Notes: a model not told the origin generated them from the letters alone. Positions 20,042 to 29,968 are shown, numbered from the stretch's first letter. The stretch is DNA of 64,000 nucleotides from Ghiorsea bivora (GCF_000744415.1 NZ_JQLW01000008.1:62001-126000), one strand, 5' to 3'. Made by a program: numbers and translations.

Positions 20042-20401
20042 TTGTTTCATCTATACAAAGACCGTATTGTTTTACTGTTGTATTGCGGGTTTATATTTTA
20101 TTTATCCCATCAACCAACGTTGCCCATGCCAATGTTATTCGAGCATCAAGACAAAATCATTCATATGACAGCATATGCCATCATGGGTCTTTTGGTTTGG
20201 CGGGTGTTTGTATACAAGTTTAAAGTGAAGCTTTGGCTTGCTTTGTTTTCAGTGCTTTTTTGTAGTTTATATGGTGTGTCTGATGAGTATCATCAATCGT
20301 TTATTGATGGGCGTGATGCCGATGTTTGGGATTGGTTTGCTGATACCATAGGCGCAGGGCTCATGGTGCTGGTTTTAAGCCGTGTTGAGTATAAGTTATG
20401 A
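20042..20401 (+). CDS. VanZ-like membrane protein
   Basis: A 119-residue protein with about four hydrophobic segments. The signature GVSDEYHQSFIDGRDADVWD, followed by a last helix beginning ADTIGAGL, matches the VanZ family; VanZ confers low-level teicoplanin resistance by an unknown route, and most members have no assigned function. The start is TTG 20042, with GAGGTG five bases upstream. It overlaps rnhB by four bases (ATGA), so the two are coupled. Confidence 0.8.
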   Translation: MFHLYKDRIVLLLYCGFIFYLSHQPTLPMPMLFEHQDKIIHMTAYAIMGLLVWRVFVYKFKVKLWLALFSVLFCSLYGVSDEYHQSFIDGRDADVWDWFADTIGAGLMVLVLSRVEYKL

Positions 20402-20976
20402 TTGCTGGTGTGGATGAAGTAGGACGTGGTCCATTGGCGGGACCAGTGGTTACAGCAGCGGTCATTTTATCGCCAGATGACCCATATTACGGGCAATACC
20501 GAGATTCCAAGAAGGTATCAGAAAAAAAACGACTCAAGCTCTATCACCATATTAAACATTATGCGGTGAGTTATGCTGTGGCACAGGCAAGTTTAAGTGA
20601 AATCGATGAGTTAAATATTTTGCATGCAACCATGAAAGCTATGCGTAAAGCCGTGTTAGCTTTGGATGTGCATCCTACAAGCATAGAAGTGGATGGCAAT
20701 CGCGTGCCTAATCATATGCCGGCACCCACCACAGCCATTATTGGTGGTGATGATAGTGTGCAACATATAGCCGCAGCATCTATCATGGCAAAAGTTGTGC
20801 GAGATCGCCTGATGCGAGCTTATGATTATCAGTATCCAGAATACCAATTCGCCAAACACAAAGGTTATGGCACCAAAACGCATATGGATGCACTCAAACA
20901 ATATGGTGTTTGCCCTATTCATCGCAAAACATTTGCGCCGATTGCTAAGCTACTTGCACAGCCATCCTTATTTTAA
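20398..20976 (+). CDS. rnhB: ribonuclease HII
   Basis: A 192-residue cytoplasmic nuclease that cuts RNA at RNA-DNA junctions and removes single ribonucleotides from DNA. The N-terminus AGVDEVGRGPLAGPVVTAAV carries the catalytic Asp-Glu pair, VDGN the third acidic residue and SIMAKVVRDRLM the fourth. DSKKVSEKKR is the usual substrate-binding segment. It is coupled to the VanZ-like gene. The 196 bases that follow contain a short palindrome (ATGGTT-A-AACCAT, 21024-21036) and the trhO promoter. Confidence 0.95.
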   Translation: MIAGVDEVGRGPLAGPVVTAAVILSPDDPYYGQYRDSKKVSEKKRLKLYHHIKHYAVSYAVAQASLSEIDELNILHATMKAMRKAVLALDVHPTSIEVDGNRVPNHMPAPTTAIIGGDDSVQHIAAASIMAKVVRDRLMRAYDYQYPEYQFAKHKGYGTKTHMDALKQYGVCPIHRKTFAPIAKLLAQPSLF

Positions 20977-21110
20977 CGGCTTCTTTTATTACGCTGAATG
21001 TCATTTCTTTGATAAATTCTAATATGGTTAAACCATTCTACGTAACGAATTAAGCAGCTATATTTGTAAGTTGTTAATTTGGTAATACCTAGGTCAATGA
21101 ACTACAGTTT

Positions 21111-21138
21111 TAGACAAGCGGAAATGACATGTTAATAT
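21111..21138 (+). promoter_or_regulatory. candidate trhO promoter
   Basis: TAGACA (21111-21116, 5/6 to the -35 consensus), a 16-base spacer, then TAATAT (21133-21138, 4/6). It would start transcription near 21145, about 28 bases before the ATG at 21173. Confidence 0.45.
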
Positions 21139-21172
21139 TACCCGCCTCGATTTATGGATTAAAGGTGAACCA

Positions 21173-22177
21173 ATGAAAACCGTAGTAGCTGCACTTTATC
21201 ATTTTGCGACTTTAGAAGACTTTAGGGATATGCGTGAGCCATTGCAGGTATTTTGTGATGGGCATGGTATTAAAGGCTCGTTGTTGCTGGCTAATGAAGG
21301 CATCAACGGCACGGTGGCTGGTTCAAGGCAGGATATTGATGAGTTGTTGGTTTATTTACGCAGTGACCCACGTTTAGAAGCCTTGGAACACAAAGAATCA
21401 TACACAGATGATAAACCTTTTTATCGTATGAAGGTGAAGCTGAAAAAAGAAATTGTGACCATTGGTATTGATGGGGTGAACCCCAATGTATGCGTGGGTA
21501 CGTATGTTGACCCTGAGGATTGGAATGCGATTATCTCTGACCCTGATGTACTGGTGTTGGACACGCGTAATGACTATGAATATGAAATTGGTACATTTAA
21601 AGGTGCGATTGATCCCAAAACAGACACCTTTCGTGAGTTTCCCGAATATGTGGAAAAAAATTGTGACCCACAAAAACATAAAAAAGTGGCGATGTTTTGT
21701 ACAGGCGGCATCCGCTGTGAAAAAGCATCTTCATTTATGTTGCAGCAAGGTTACGAAGAGGTTTATCACCTCAAAGGTGGTATTCTTAAATATTTGGAAG
21801 AAGTACCCGAAGAAGAAAGTTTATGGGAAGGTGAATGTTTCGTATTTGATGACAGAACAGCCGTTAAACATAGGCTAAAACAAGGTGAACACCAGCTTTG
21901 TCGCGGCTGCCGATGGCCACTAAGCACTAAAGATAGGCAGAGTGGACATTATCGCGAAGGTGTATGTTGCTCGCGTTGTTATGATGTGCTTACGCCAGAA
22001 AAACAACGCCGTTTGGAAGAACGGCACAAACAAGAACAGCTTGCCAAAGAACGTGGGGAAGTCCATTTGGGCATGTCGCTTAAAGATGCACAGCGCAAGA
22101 AGTTGGAAAAAAAACGCGCTTTGGGGGCAAAAGTTCCCAATCATTTGTTGAAACACGGAAAAAAACAGTACCGTTAA
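21173..22177 (+). CDS. trhO: tRNA uridine(34) hydroxylase, rhodanese-type
   Basis: A 334-residue YceA/TrhO family protein, the oxygen-dependent enzyme that forms 5-hydroxyuridine at the tRNA wobble position. An N-terminal acylphosphatase-like domain ([20 protein letters not shown]) leads to a rhodanese domain with [18 protein letters not shown] and the catalytic loop [10 protein letters not shown] (Cys176). A Cys-rich C-terminal part ([14 protein letters not shown]) and a basic tail complete it. ATG 21173 follows AAAGGTGAA. It is convergent with the export operon, and the stop codons overlap by four bases. Confidence 0.93.
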   Translation: MKTVVAALYHFATLEDFRDMREPLQVFCDGHGIKGSLLLANEGINGTVAGSRQDIDELLVYLRSDPRLEALEHKESYTDDKPFYRMKVKLKKEIVTIGIDGVNPNVCVGTYVDPEDWNAIISDPDVLVLDTRNDYEYEIGTFKGAIDPKTDTFREFPEYVEKNCDPQKHKKVAMFCTGGIRCEKASSFMLQQGYEEVYHLKGGILKYLEEVPEEESLWEGECFVFDDRTAVKHRLKQGEHQLCRGCRWPLSTKDRQSGHYREGVCCSRCYDVLTPEKQRRLEERHKQEQLAKERGEVHLGMSLKDAQRKKLEKKRALGAKVPNHLLKHGKKQYR

Positions 22178-23202
22178 AAATAGATTTGGTAATCCAAAGC
22201 ATACAATTTAGGGTAAGTCGTAAACTCAGAGAGTGTTTTACCTGATGGTAATAAAATGGACACGTTAAGCGTACTTTCATTGGACAATGAATAGTTGATG
22301 TATGCTGTACCCAGTTGGGATTGGTCATTTATGTTTTTGATAATGCTGAAATTGCCTAGGAGTAGGGGGGTGAACTGGCAGTTTAACGCCAATGCTAGGT
22401 ATTGTTTACCTGTGTAGGGCAAATGTGGTGTTGGAAAGGCAGCGCCATGATTAAACCATTCTCCACTTAATGTGATGTCAGAGGATAAACGCTGTTCCAA
22501 ACCCAACACCCATTCGGCTGAAGTTTTCTTGTTTTGGGTGCTTACATGTCCTTCGGCGCGAATGCCAAGGTTGCCCAGATCCGTTTGTATGCTACCGCCC
22601 AAGACTTGTTGGGTTGGTAAAGAAGTCTGATGAATTTCACCTGCCAATACCATCCAACTGATGTTGGAAAAGACAGATTCAAAGCGTAATATGGATGAGG
22701 CGGGTATATCTTCATCACGGTTGTTAACCCATACAGCAGAGAGCTGAGAAAGTTCACCCAACGGTGTTTCGGCATACAAAGCATCTACACCCTGTTTGAA
22801 ATCACGGTTTAGACTTTGGATAGTGAAAGGTGCAAAAAAATCATTGGGGCTAAAAAAGAAGGTGGTGGTAAGGCTAATGGCTTGTCGCCCAGCTTTGAGG
22901 TAGACGTTATCATTGCTGTAGCTGATATTAAGTCGGTCTGCTTTGGTTTGGTATGTATCGATGTTGGCAAAAAATGTCTGTTGCCATATTTGTTGGTATT
23001 CGACATGCCAGTTGTCGGCATTGATGTCATACATCAATCGTGTGGATAAGAAGTGTGAAGTATCCGAATCTATCACGCCGCTGCCAAGCAAGAGTAAACC
23101 ACGCGCTTCTTGGCTGAGCATGTCATTTTCTGAAACATAAAACGCATAACTCGCAGAAATATGGGTGATAATCAAGGCAATCAAGATAGATATACGAAAC
23201 AT
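22174..23202 (-). CDS. putative outer-membrane beta-barrel protein of an export operon
   Basis: A 342-residue protein with a signal peptide ([20 protein letters not shown]). It then shows alternating polar/hydrophobic strands rich in aromatic and Asn residues, such as [20 protein letters not shown], and ends in aromatic YQIYF, as expected for a barrel inserted by the Bam machinery. I do not recognise a named family; the GRQ segment recalls porin-like alginate or DUF1302-type barrels. It is the last gene of a five-gene minus-strand operon and overlaps the ATPase gene by one base. It may be the outer-membrane exit or acceptor for the cargo. Confidence 0.6.
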   Translation of the reverse strand: MFRISILIALIITHISASYAFYVSENDMLSQEARGLLLLGSGVIDSDTSHFLSTRLMYDINADNWHVEYQQIWQQTFFANIDTYQTKADRLNISYSNDNVYLKAGRQAISLTTTFFFSPNDFFAPFTIQSLNRDFKQGVDALYAETPLGELSQLSAVWVNNRDEDIPASSILRFESVFSNISWMVLAGEIHQTSLPTQQVLGGSIQTDLGNLGIRAEGHVSTQNKKTSAEWVLGLEQRLSSDITLSGEWFNHGAAFPTPHLPYTGKQYLALALNCQFTPLLLGNFSIIKNINDQSQLGTAYINYSLSNESTLNVSILLPSGKTLSEFTTYPKLYALDYQIYF

Positions 23203-23909
23203 TATGCTGTGGTATCACTTGCGATTTTTCCATCATGTACCTGAATTATGCGGCGTGCTTTATCCATCACTTGTTGGTCGTGGGTGGAGAATAAAAAAGT
23301 GATACCTTGCTTTTCGTTTAAATCTGCCATCATTTGCAGTAGCGATTTGGCTGTTTCTGAGTCCACATTGGCTGTGGGTTCATCAGCAAGCACAATAGCA
23401 GGGTGGGTGACGATGGCTCTAGCAATGGCAACACGCTGCTGCTGTCCGCCAGACATTTCATCGGGTCTGCGTTGTTCAAGACCTTCAAGCCCTACATCTT
23501 TGAGCACCTGCATCACGAAATGGTGTTTTTCTGCTTCAGCAACATCTTGTAAATCAAGCACAAAGGCAGCATTTTCATAAGCTGTCATCACAGGAATCAG
23601 GTTGTACGCCTGAAACACAAAACCAATACGGTTTTTTCGAACTTCGGCAAGTTCGGTACGGCTTAATGATGCTAAGTCCACACCATCGACCCATACACTG
23701 CCTGCATCAGGCACATCCAATCCACCAATAAGATTGAGCAAGCTAGTTTTGCCTGAACCAGAAGGACCGCAAAGTGCGGTGAAGTCACCTTTTTGAATAT
23801 CCAGTGAAACATCGTTGACGGCATGAACCTTCACTTTGCCCTGTAAATAGCTCTTGCTCACATGTTCCAAGCGAACAATGGGTTGTTCTTTGCCTAAAAT
23901 ATCGGACAT
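23202..23909 (-). CDS. ABC transporter ATP-binding protein, LolD/MacB type
   Basis: A 235-residue cytoplasmic ATPase. Walker A is GPSGSGKTSL, the Q-loop is FVFQAYNLIP, the signature MSGGQQQRVAIARAI and Walker B IVLADEPT, with the switch His in STHDQQ. The start is ATG 23909, five bases after AGGAG; the GTG two codons upstream overlaps that ribosome-binding site. The close match to LolD/MacB-type ATPases and the two FtsX-type permeases beside it suggest a mechanotransmission ABC system that moves a substrate within the periplasm, not across the inner membrane. Confidence 0.92.
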   Translation of the reverse strand: MSDILGKEQPIVRLEHVSKSYLQGKVKVHAVNDVSLDIQKGDFTALCGPSGSGKTSLLNLIGGLDVPDAGSVWVDGVDLASLSRTELAEVRKNRIGFVFQAYNLIPVMTAYENAAFVLDLQDVAEAEKHHFVMQVLKDVGLEGLEQRRPDEMSGGQQQRVAIARAIVTHPAIVLADEPTANVDSETAKSLLQMMADLNEKQGITFLFSTHDQQVMDKARRIIQVHDGKIASDTTA

Positions 23910-23920
23910 ATTCACTCCTG

Positions 23921-25159
23921 TTAAATCGTTTTTAGGCTTTCAATGGGTGGTGTCCTGCCTGCTTTCCAAGCGGGATATGCGCCAGCAAGCATGGCAAGCG
24001 TAAATACCGAACCTAAGATGAAAACAACGCTTTCGGGGAACAATCGCGCCTTGAATAGAGGGTCAATCAAGACACCACCATAGGTGAAGTCATTGCTCAT
24101 GCTTGTACTTAAATCAATGCCGTAATGGTAAAGAAAATAATACCATGGTGCGGTGATGATGATGCCAAAAATAAGCCCCAATAATGCCAGCCAAAAACAT
24201 TCGACCATGACCAGTCTGAATAAGGTGTTGGGTGATAAACCCACTGCCATCATCATGCCAAACTCATGCCGGCGCTCCAATACACCCATGAGCATGGTAT
24301 TGAATATGCCAGCGGCAATAAGTAAACCAACCAACAATTGACTGATATAATTGATGCTTTTGTCCATAGCAATCATACCTGCCAAATCAGGCAGGCTTTC
24401 ATGCCAGCTAAGTACAGTATAATTTTGGACGCTGGGTAATATGCGAATCATGTCGCGAGCAAGGTTTGCTTTGCGTTGGTCATGAATCAATATGGCAATC
24501 AAAGATACTTCATCTGTGGTGTAACCCAAAGCGCGCTGGGTGCTTTTTAAAGGCATAAGCACCATGTTACCATCAATAGCATCCACACCTGTATGAAAAA
24601 CACCCGTGACCCTTGCAATATGGCTGATGATTTCACCATCCACACCGGTGGTGGTGTAAACCAGCTTTTTACCCAATTTGAGGCGTAGATTTTTGGCAAG
24701 TTTGTTGCCCACGACAATGCCGCGTTTGCTGTTCGCAGTAAATATTTTTCCTTTCACCAAACTTTTGATGAACAAATTGTTGTTGGCATGTTCAAGTGCA
24801 GGGTTGATGGCAATAAAAGCACCACCAATGCTTTTGTTGGCGCTGGCAAACATGGCTTGGCCCACGATACGTGGTACAGCACTGGCAACAGCATCCAAAG
24901 TGCGTGTTTGTTGCAAGATTTCGTCAATGTGATGCAGGCGTTTATCTAGCGTAGGTTTATTTTGATACTCTTGTGGCTCAATGGTGACATGTCCCATGCC
25001 CATTTTGGCACCTGAATCAATCATATTGGTGTAGGTGTAATCACCAGTGCCTGTGAATGTTACCGATAACATCACACCAAAAGCCACAGAAAATGCCGTG
25101 ATAAAGGTACGGCGCTTGCGGCGGAAGATATTACGAAATGCCAGTTGATTGAGTTTCAT
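23921..25159 (-). CDS. ABC transporter permease, FtsX/LolC-type
   Basis: A 412-residue protein with the LolC/MacB layout: an N-terminal helix after the basic RNIFRRKRRT segment, a periplasmic domain of about 220 residues, then three C-terminal helices with the FtsX motif (LERRHEFGMMMAVGLSP). The end PAWKAGRTPPIESLK is the usual cytoplasmic tail. The second permease gene encodes a protein with the same plan but only moderate likeness, so the pair probably works as a heterodimer. It lies 9 bases after that gene and 11 before the ATPase ATG. Confidence 0.9.
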   Translation of the reverse strand: MKLNQLAFRNIFRRKRRTFITAFSVAFGVMLSVTFTGTGDYTYTNMIDSGAKMGMGHVTIEPQEYQNKPTLDKRLHHIDEILQQTRTLDAVASAVPRIVGQAMFASANKSIGGAFIAINPALEHANNNLFIKSLVKGKIFTANSKRGIVVGNKLAKNLRLKLGKKLVYTTTGVDGEIISHIARVTGVFHTGVDAIDGNMVLMPLKSTQRALGYTTDEVSLIAILIHDQRKANLARDMIRILPSVQNYTVLSWHESLPDLAGMIAMDKSINYISQLLVGLLIAAGIFNTMLMGVLERRHEFGMMMAVGLSPNTLFRLVMVECFWLALLGLIFGIIITAPWYYFLYHYGIDLSTSMSNDFTYGGVLIDPLFKARLFPESVVFILGSVFTLAMLAGAYPAWKAGRTPPIESLKTI

Positions 25160-25168
25160 GGTAACCCC

Positions 25169-26392
25169 TTAGCGGTAATGCAACGCATCGATGGGTTTCA
25201 TCCATGCGGCTTTCCATGCGGGATACATCACGGCAACCATCGCCATGGCAATCAAAAATACAATGGGGGTAAATAAAGATTCATAGGTGACGTAAGTGTA
25301 CCAAACAGGGTCAAAGGCAAGCCCACCCATAGATATAGAGCCGTCCATGATGGCTGACATATCAATACCGTGTATGGAAAAATAATGGGCGACCCACCAG
25401 CCAGCTATCAGCGCAATGGCAGATGCCAACAATGTTTGAATCAGAGTTTCGGCATAAATCAGACGCACAATCTGCCAAGGGCGCACACCGATGGCTTTCA
25501 TGATGCCAAACTCATGCATGCGCTCAAATACAGTCATTAGCATGGCATTAAGAATGATGGTCGCCACAGCGATATAGGTTATACTCATCATAATCAAACT
25601 TTGAATATCAGCGGTCTCCAACAAACGTGCGATAGCAGGCATCAGCTCTTTCCAGTTTTTAACTTCATATTCAGGTACAAGATTTTGTACTTGCGTGGTG
25701 AGTTGTGTTAAATCGGTTTGTGGGCTGGGGCGGCGCAACACGATTTCATGCGCCCCACTGGGGATTGCCATGAGTTCACGAAAAGTTTGTTCTGCCATAA
25801 ATACTGCCGAACGGTCGATATCATCCGATACCACTTTAAGAATACCTTGCACGAAGAAAATATCATTCGCCATAAAACCATCAGCACTTTGCCCGACAAA
25901 AATTAGCTCATCACCAATGGTTACCCCCAAAGTCGCAGCGATTTTTTTGCCCAAAACCACAGCTTTAGGTTTGGCTTCATCCAACCAGCTACCCACAGCC
26001 ACATGTTGATACAGTTTGGTTACCGTTTTTTCACGTTGCATATCAATGCCACGAATATGTGCGCCTGAAGATGTACCATGGGTTGCCATCAGTCCAAAAG
26101 CATACAACCGAGGTGCGGCTCTGATGCCTTGTTGCGCCAACTGTTGCAAGATATGTGCGGTATCGGTGATACGTTTATAAATATCAGGGTCATCACGATA
26201 ACCTTGCTGATGAATTTGAATGTCCCCCATATTCATTTCAACAATTTGTCGTTCACTGCCTTGAATCATGCCTGCCATCATGCTGGAGAACAAAATCATA
26301 ATGGCACAAGCAAATGCCATGGATAACACGGTGACTGCTGTGCGTTGTTTATTTCGCCCTGTATTACGCAGTGATAATTGCAGGATATGCAT
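25169..26392 (-). CDS. ABC transporter permease, FtsX/LolC-type
   Basis: A 407-residue permease of the same plan as its neighbour: an N-terminal helix after RNTGRNKQRT, a periplasmic domain, then C-terminal helices with FERMHEFGIMKAIGVRP and the tail PAWKAAWMKPIDALHYR. It starts two bases after the stop of the LolA-like gene, which implies close coupling of the periplasmic carrier and the permease. Substrate unknown. Confidence 0.9.
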   Translation of the reverse strand: MHILQLSLRNTGRNKQRTAVTVLSMAFACAIMILFSSMMAGMIQGSERQIVEMNMGDIQIHQQGYRDDPDIYKRITDTAHILQQLAQQGIRAAPRLYAFGLMATHGTSSGAHIRGIDMQREKTVTKLYQHVAVGSWLDEAKPKAVVLGKKIAATLGVTIGDELIFVGQSADGFMANDIFFVQGILKVVSDDIDRSAVFMAEQTFRELMAIPSGAHEIVLRRPSPQTDLTQLTTQVQNLVPEYEVKNWKELMPAIARLLETADIQSLIMMSITYIAVATIILNAMLMTVFERMHEFGIMKAIGVRPWQIVRLIYAETLIQTLLASAIALIAGWWVAHYFSIHGIDMSAIMDGSISMGGLAFDPVWYTYVTYESLFTPIVFLIAMAMVAVMYPAWKAAWMKPIDALHYR

Positions 26393-26394
26393 AT

Positions 26395-27147
26395 TTAGCG
26401 TTTGTGCCGCTTGAGTGCTGATTTGTTAAAAAAACTATCATTTATAGGTACATTTAAGGTTAATGTTTCAAAGATAAACTCCGTGAATTCATCGGGTTTG
26501 TCCGCTGGCACGATGTGCATAATAGAAGGTCGAATTTTACCTGCCATTTTTTTTAAGCCAGTGAAGGTAAATGTGCGGGATACCTGCATGTCTTCATCAT
26601 AAAAGATTTCACGAATGGGCAAATGGCGTTCTGCTTCGACTTCTAGTATAATTTTACCCCATACCACAGCCGCAGCTTCTTTGGGTAAAAGTGTGAATTC
26701 AATGATGTTCTGCCCGTTTCGTTTGCCCTCAAAGCTGATTTCTGCATCAAAATCATCTTCCAAACGTGATTCTTTAACCAAATCATCATTGGTGAGATGA
26801 CTACCCATCCAAGCCCCCATCATCATGCCGCTACTCAAACGAATGGTACGGTCTGTTTTGGGAAGGTAAGTATAAATATAATTACCTGACTTGAGAGTGA
26901 TGGTGCCTTTTTCGCGCAAAGGTTTGAGTACCTTGGTCAGACTCTTTTCCTTGCCCTTAGACCATAATTCCAAAGTCATGGTTCGGCTGTAATGCTGGGT
27001 TTGTATTTTTAAGGTGGCAATCGCATGTGATGATGAACCACGCCACAAGTTATCTACTTCCGCTAATATAACACTGGTACGGCTGTTATTTGCCCATGCT
27101 GTATTTGCGATAATAAGTGCAAATAGAATACCCCAGAAAAAACGCAT
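26395..27147 (-). CDS. LolA-like periplasmic carrier (outer-membrane lipoprotein-sorting family)
   Basis: A 250-residue protein with a signal peptide (MRFFWGILFALIIANTAWA). The mature part resembles the outer-membrane lipoprotein-sorting group related to LolA, with an open hydrophobic beta-sheet: LWSKGKEKSLTKVLKP, then SGNYIYTYLPKTDRTIRLSS and MMMGAWMGSHLTNDDLV. Such proteins ferry lipidic cargo across the periplasm. It is the first gene of the operon, with an excellent ribosome-binding site (AGGAGG, 5 bases before ATG). An inverted repeat lies directly upstream. Confidence 0.8.
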   Translation of the reverse strand: MRFFWGILFALIIANTAWANNSRTSVILAEVDNLWRGSSSHAIATLKIQTQHYSRTMTLELWSKGKEKSLTKVLKPLREKGTITLKSGNYIYTYLPKTDRTIRLSSGMMMGAWMGSHLTNDDLVKESRLEDDFDAEISFEGKRNGQNIIEFTLLPKEAAAVVWGKIILEVEAERHLPIREIFYDEDMQVSRTFTFTGLKKMAGKIRPSIMHIVPADKPDEFTEFIFETLTLNVPINDSFFNKSALKRHKR

Positions 27148-27156
27148 GTCGCCTCC

Positions 27157-27173
27157 TGACTATCAAGTAGTCA
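27157..27173 (-). promoter_or_regulatory. inverted repeat at the head of the export operon
   Basis: TGACTA (27157-27162), five bases, TAGTCA (27168-27173) directly abuts the AGGAGG of the LolA-like gene. It is either an operator for a dimeric repressor or a small leader hairpin next to the ribosome-binding site. No regulator gene is adjacent. The rest of the 186-base gap to ppiD is AT-rich, and I could not assign the two divergent promoters. Confidence 0.35.
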
Positions 27174-27333
27174 GCATATATGAAACTTTTAAATATTAAA
27201 ATAGATTCATGTGTTTTTTCTTGATATGTCATAAAAGAATTACATTTTGCTCCGTGGATTAGGGGAATTACCTTGCGAAATATAGCTTGCTTCTTTACCT
27301 TGCGCCTTCACAGAATTTTTACTGGGGTTTTAG

Positions 27334-29253
27334 ATGCTTGAATCAATGCGTAAACATGCACAAGGCTGGATGGCTAAGGTTATTCTTGGTGCAATTATTT
27401 TATCCTTTGCTTTGTGGGGAATTGGTGATTATTTCACAGGAAACCAAGTTGAAGCGGTTGCTGAAATTGATGGTGAAGCCATTTATGATGTAGATTTTGC
27501 GACTACATATCAACGTCAGCTAGCAACATATGCCAATATGTTGGGAGACAAGTTTAGCAAAGAATTGGCTGAGCAGTTGGGCGTTAAAAATGAAACCATT
27601 CAAACCATGGTAAACCGCCGTTTGATGTTACTTGAAGCGCAAAACCTTGGTTTGGTTGTGCCTGATGAAGCAGTGTTGGCAACGGTGCAAAGTAACCCTG
27701 CATTTCGTGAATCCAATCAGTTTAGCACAGGGCGTTATGAAGCTTTAGTACGTCAAATGGGTTTCGCTTCAGCACGTGATTATGAAAAGTATCTGCGCCA
27801 AAGTATTATGATTGATACTTTGCAAAAGGCGATTGTTGAATCGGCTTCAGTGAGTGATGCCGAAGTAAAAGCGAGGTTTAATGCCTCTTTTGAGAAGCGG
27901 GTGTTGGCTGCATTGATTGTAAACCCTGAATCTTTGAAACCTGCAATCAAAGTGAGTGATGAACAAGCAAGAGAATGGTATGACTCGCATACCTCAGCAT
28001 ATCAGTCACCATTAAAGGTTGAATTGCAAGTTGTAGATATTAATGCAAAAGATTTGATGGATGAAGTAAGTATTAGTGATGAAGATGTGGCGCAAGCTTA
28101 TGCCGAGCGGCAATCTGAATTTGGTACGCCAGAAAAACGTAAAGCATCACATATTTTGGTGCGTGTAGCCAAAGATGCTTCTCAAGGCGTGCTTGAAGTT
28201 GCACAAGCAAAAATTGAAGCTGCCAAGAAGCGTATTGATGCAGGTGAAAGCTTTGCTGCTGTGGCAAAAGATGTTTCTGATGACGTGACAGCTTCGCAGG
28301 GTGGCGATTTGGGCTATTTCTCACGTGGTGCCATGGTTCCTGAATTTGATAAAGTGGTATTTGACCAGTTGAAGGTTGGTGAAGTCAGCGATGTGGTACG
28401 CACCCAGTTTGGGCTTCATTTGATTCAATTGAATGATGTGAAAGCTGCAGATGTGAAACCGCTTTCAGAAGTGAGTGCGAAACTAAAAGATGAATTGCGT
28501 AGAGAAGCAGCGGTAGATGAAGCTTACCGTTTATCGCAAGACCTAGACAATGCGTTGGGTATGGAAGACTCGCTGCAAGCTGCTGCTGCAAGTGTAAACC
28601 TACCTGTACAAAAACTAGGGCAGTTGAGCACGGAAAATGTATTGGCGAATCCTCTATTGGGCGCATATGATGAACTGAAGAAAAAGGCTTTCACTGCCAT
28701 GCCTGGTGATGCGATTGAAATTACAGAAGTAGACAATGGTCACTTTGTTGCTTTAGAGGTTCTTAAGCGTATCAATCCGAAAACCATGGATTATGCAGAA
28801 GTGGTCAAACGTGTTTATGCGGATGTAACCAATGATTTAGCTGCAAAACAGGCGCAAGACCTAGCAGAAAACATTTTACGTGCAGCACAAGAAGGTAAAA
28901 ACATTCAAGCTTTGGCACAAGAGTTTGGACAACCTATGTTCACATCTAAACCCGTGCGTAGCAACGGTGATGGTGATGCTGCTGCATGGCTAAGTAGTTC
29001 TGTTTTGCGCGCTTCATTTGGTATACCTGAAGGACAGTGGGTGAACCATGTTATCCCTACATCTGCAGGTATTTCTGTGGTATTTGTAAAACAAGTTGAA
29101 CATGCGGATGATCAAGTGTTTGCAGCTGAGTCTGGTAAGGTGCGTGATGAGACGCTTAAAGCCAAAGGAGCTGTGCGCTTTGCGCGTTGGATAGCAAGCG
29201 TGCGTGACCGCCATGAAATCACTATCAATGAACGCGTATTGGATCGTTTCTAA
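27334..29253 (+). CDS. ppiD: periplasmic folding factor PpiD, parvulin domain
   Basis: A 639-residue protein anchored by one N-terminal helix (MAKVILGAIILSFALWGIGDY) with the rest in the periplasm. A SurA/PpiD-type chaperone part (DGEAIYDVDFATTYQRQL, VNRRLMLLEAQ) is followed by a parvulin domain at about residues 268-366: RKASHILVRV, then GGDLGYFSRGAMVPEFDKVVF and FGLHLIQL. PpiD sits near the Sec translocon and helps newly exported proteins fold. A C-terminal parvulin-like, degenerate region follows. Ten bases separate it from bioD. Confidence 0.92.
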   Translation: MLESMRKHAQGWMAKVILGAIILSFALWGIGDYFTGNQVEAVAEIDGEAIYDVDFATTYQRQLATYANMLGDKFSKELAEQLGVKNETIQTMVNRRLMLLEAQNLGLVVPDEAVLATVQSNPAFRESNQFSTGRYEALVRQMGFASARDYEKYLRQSIMIDTLQKAIVESASVSDAEVKARFNASFEKRVLAALIVNPESLKPAIKVSDEQAREWYDSHTSAYQSPLKVELQVVDINAKDLMDEVSISDEDVAQAYAERQSEFGTPEKRKASHILVRVAKDASQGVLEVAQAKIEAAKKRIDAGESFAAVAKDVSDDVTASQGGDLGYFSRGAMVPEFDKVVFDQLKVGEVSDVVRTQFGLHLIQLNDVKAADVKPLSEVSAKLKDELRREAAVDEAYRLSQDLDNALGMEDSLQAAAASVNLPVQKLGQLSTENVLANPLLGAYDELKKKAFTAMPGDAIEITEVDNGHFVALEVLKRINPKTMDYAEVVKRVYADVTNDLAAKQAQDLAENILRAAQEGKNIQALAQEFGQPMFTSKPVRSNGDGDAAAWLSSSVLRASFGIPEGQWVNHVIPTSAGISVVFVKQVEHADDQVFAAESGKVRDETLKAKGAVRFARWIASVRDRHEITINERVLDRF

Positions 29254-29262
29254 GCGGTATTA

Positions 29263-29916
29263 GTGTCACGCTCTATCTTTATTACAGCAACCGATACTGG
29301 TGCTGGTAAAACATGGGTAACAGCAAACCTATTGAAACATTTGCTGGCTCAGGGTGTGTCTGCACAAGCTTTGAAACCCATTGCCAGTGGTGTGCAGGCA
29401 ACAGGGGTGAATGAAGACGTTCAGCTGCTGATGGATGCTGGAAACTCAACTGAACAAGCTGTTAATTTTCATACCTTTCAAACACCCGTTGCGCCAGCGT
29501 TGGCAGGGCAAAAAGAAGCATGCCCTTTATCTCCTGAAAAACTTTTGGCTTGGATAACGCAGCGGGAAACAGAAAAACAAACAACTTTGATTGAAGGTGT
29601 TGGTGGTTTAATGGCACCGCTTGTATTACATGAGCAGCAGTGGTTAGTGAGTGATTGGTTGCAAGCGATGCCGCATGTTGAAGTGATGTTGGTGATACCC
29701 TTGCGTTTGGGCTGCATGAGTCAGGCTTTGGTACATTGTGCATATCTTGCGTCGATTCAGCGCGCACCCCAATGGATTGTTCTGAATGATTTGGAACATC
29801 ATCAAACAGGTGAGGAAACCATGCGTATAATATCACCGTATCTATCCAATATTTTTGATAAAATGCCATCTTTGGCTGTGGTGAGGCAAACTTCCGATTT
29901 AGTGTCTATACTGTAA
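29263..29916 (+). CDS. bioD: dethiobiotin synthetase
   Basis: A 217-residue ATP-dependent enzyme that closes the ureido ring of 7,8-diaminopelargonate with CO2, the penultimate step of biotin synthesis. The P-loop is ATDTGAGKTWV near the N-terminus, followed by the KPIASGV substrate lysine and the GVGGLMAPL motif. It starts at GTG 29263. No other bio gene is in the window, and the pairing with ppiD looks incidental. The residues around the nucleotide base site near the C-terminus are divergent. Confidence 0.9.
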   Translation: MSRSIFITATDTGAGKTWVTANLLKHLLAQGVSAQALKPIASGVQATGVNEDVQLLMDAGNSTEQAVNFHTFQTPVAPALAGQKEACPLSPEKLLAWITQRETEKQTTLIEGVGGLMAPLVLHEQQWLVSDWLQAMPHVEVMLVIPLRLGCMSQALVHCAYLASIQRAPQWIVLNDLEHHQTGEETMRIISPYLSNIFDKMPSLAVVRQTSDLVSIL

Positions 29917-29968
29917 ACATCCAAAAATATTTACTTTCGAGGATTCTTGAAAGAAGATAGAGGTTGTT

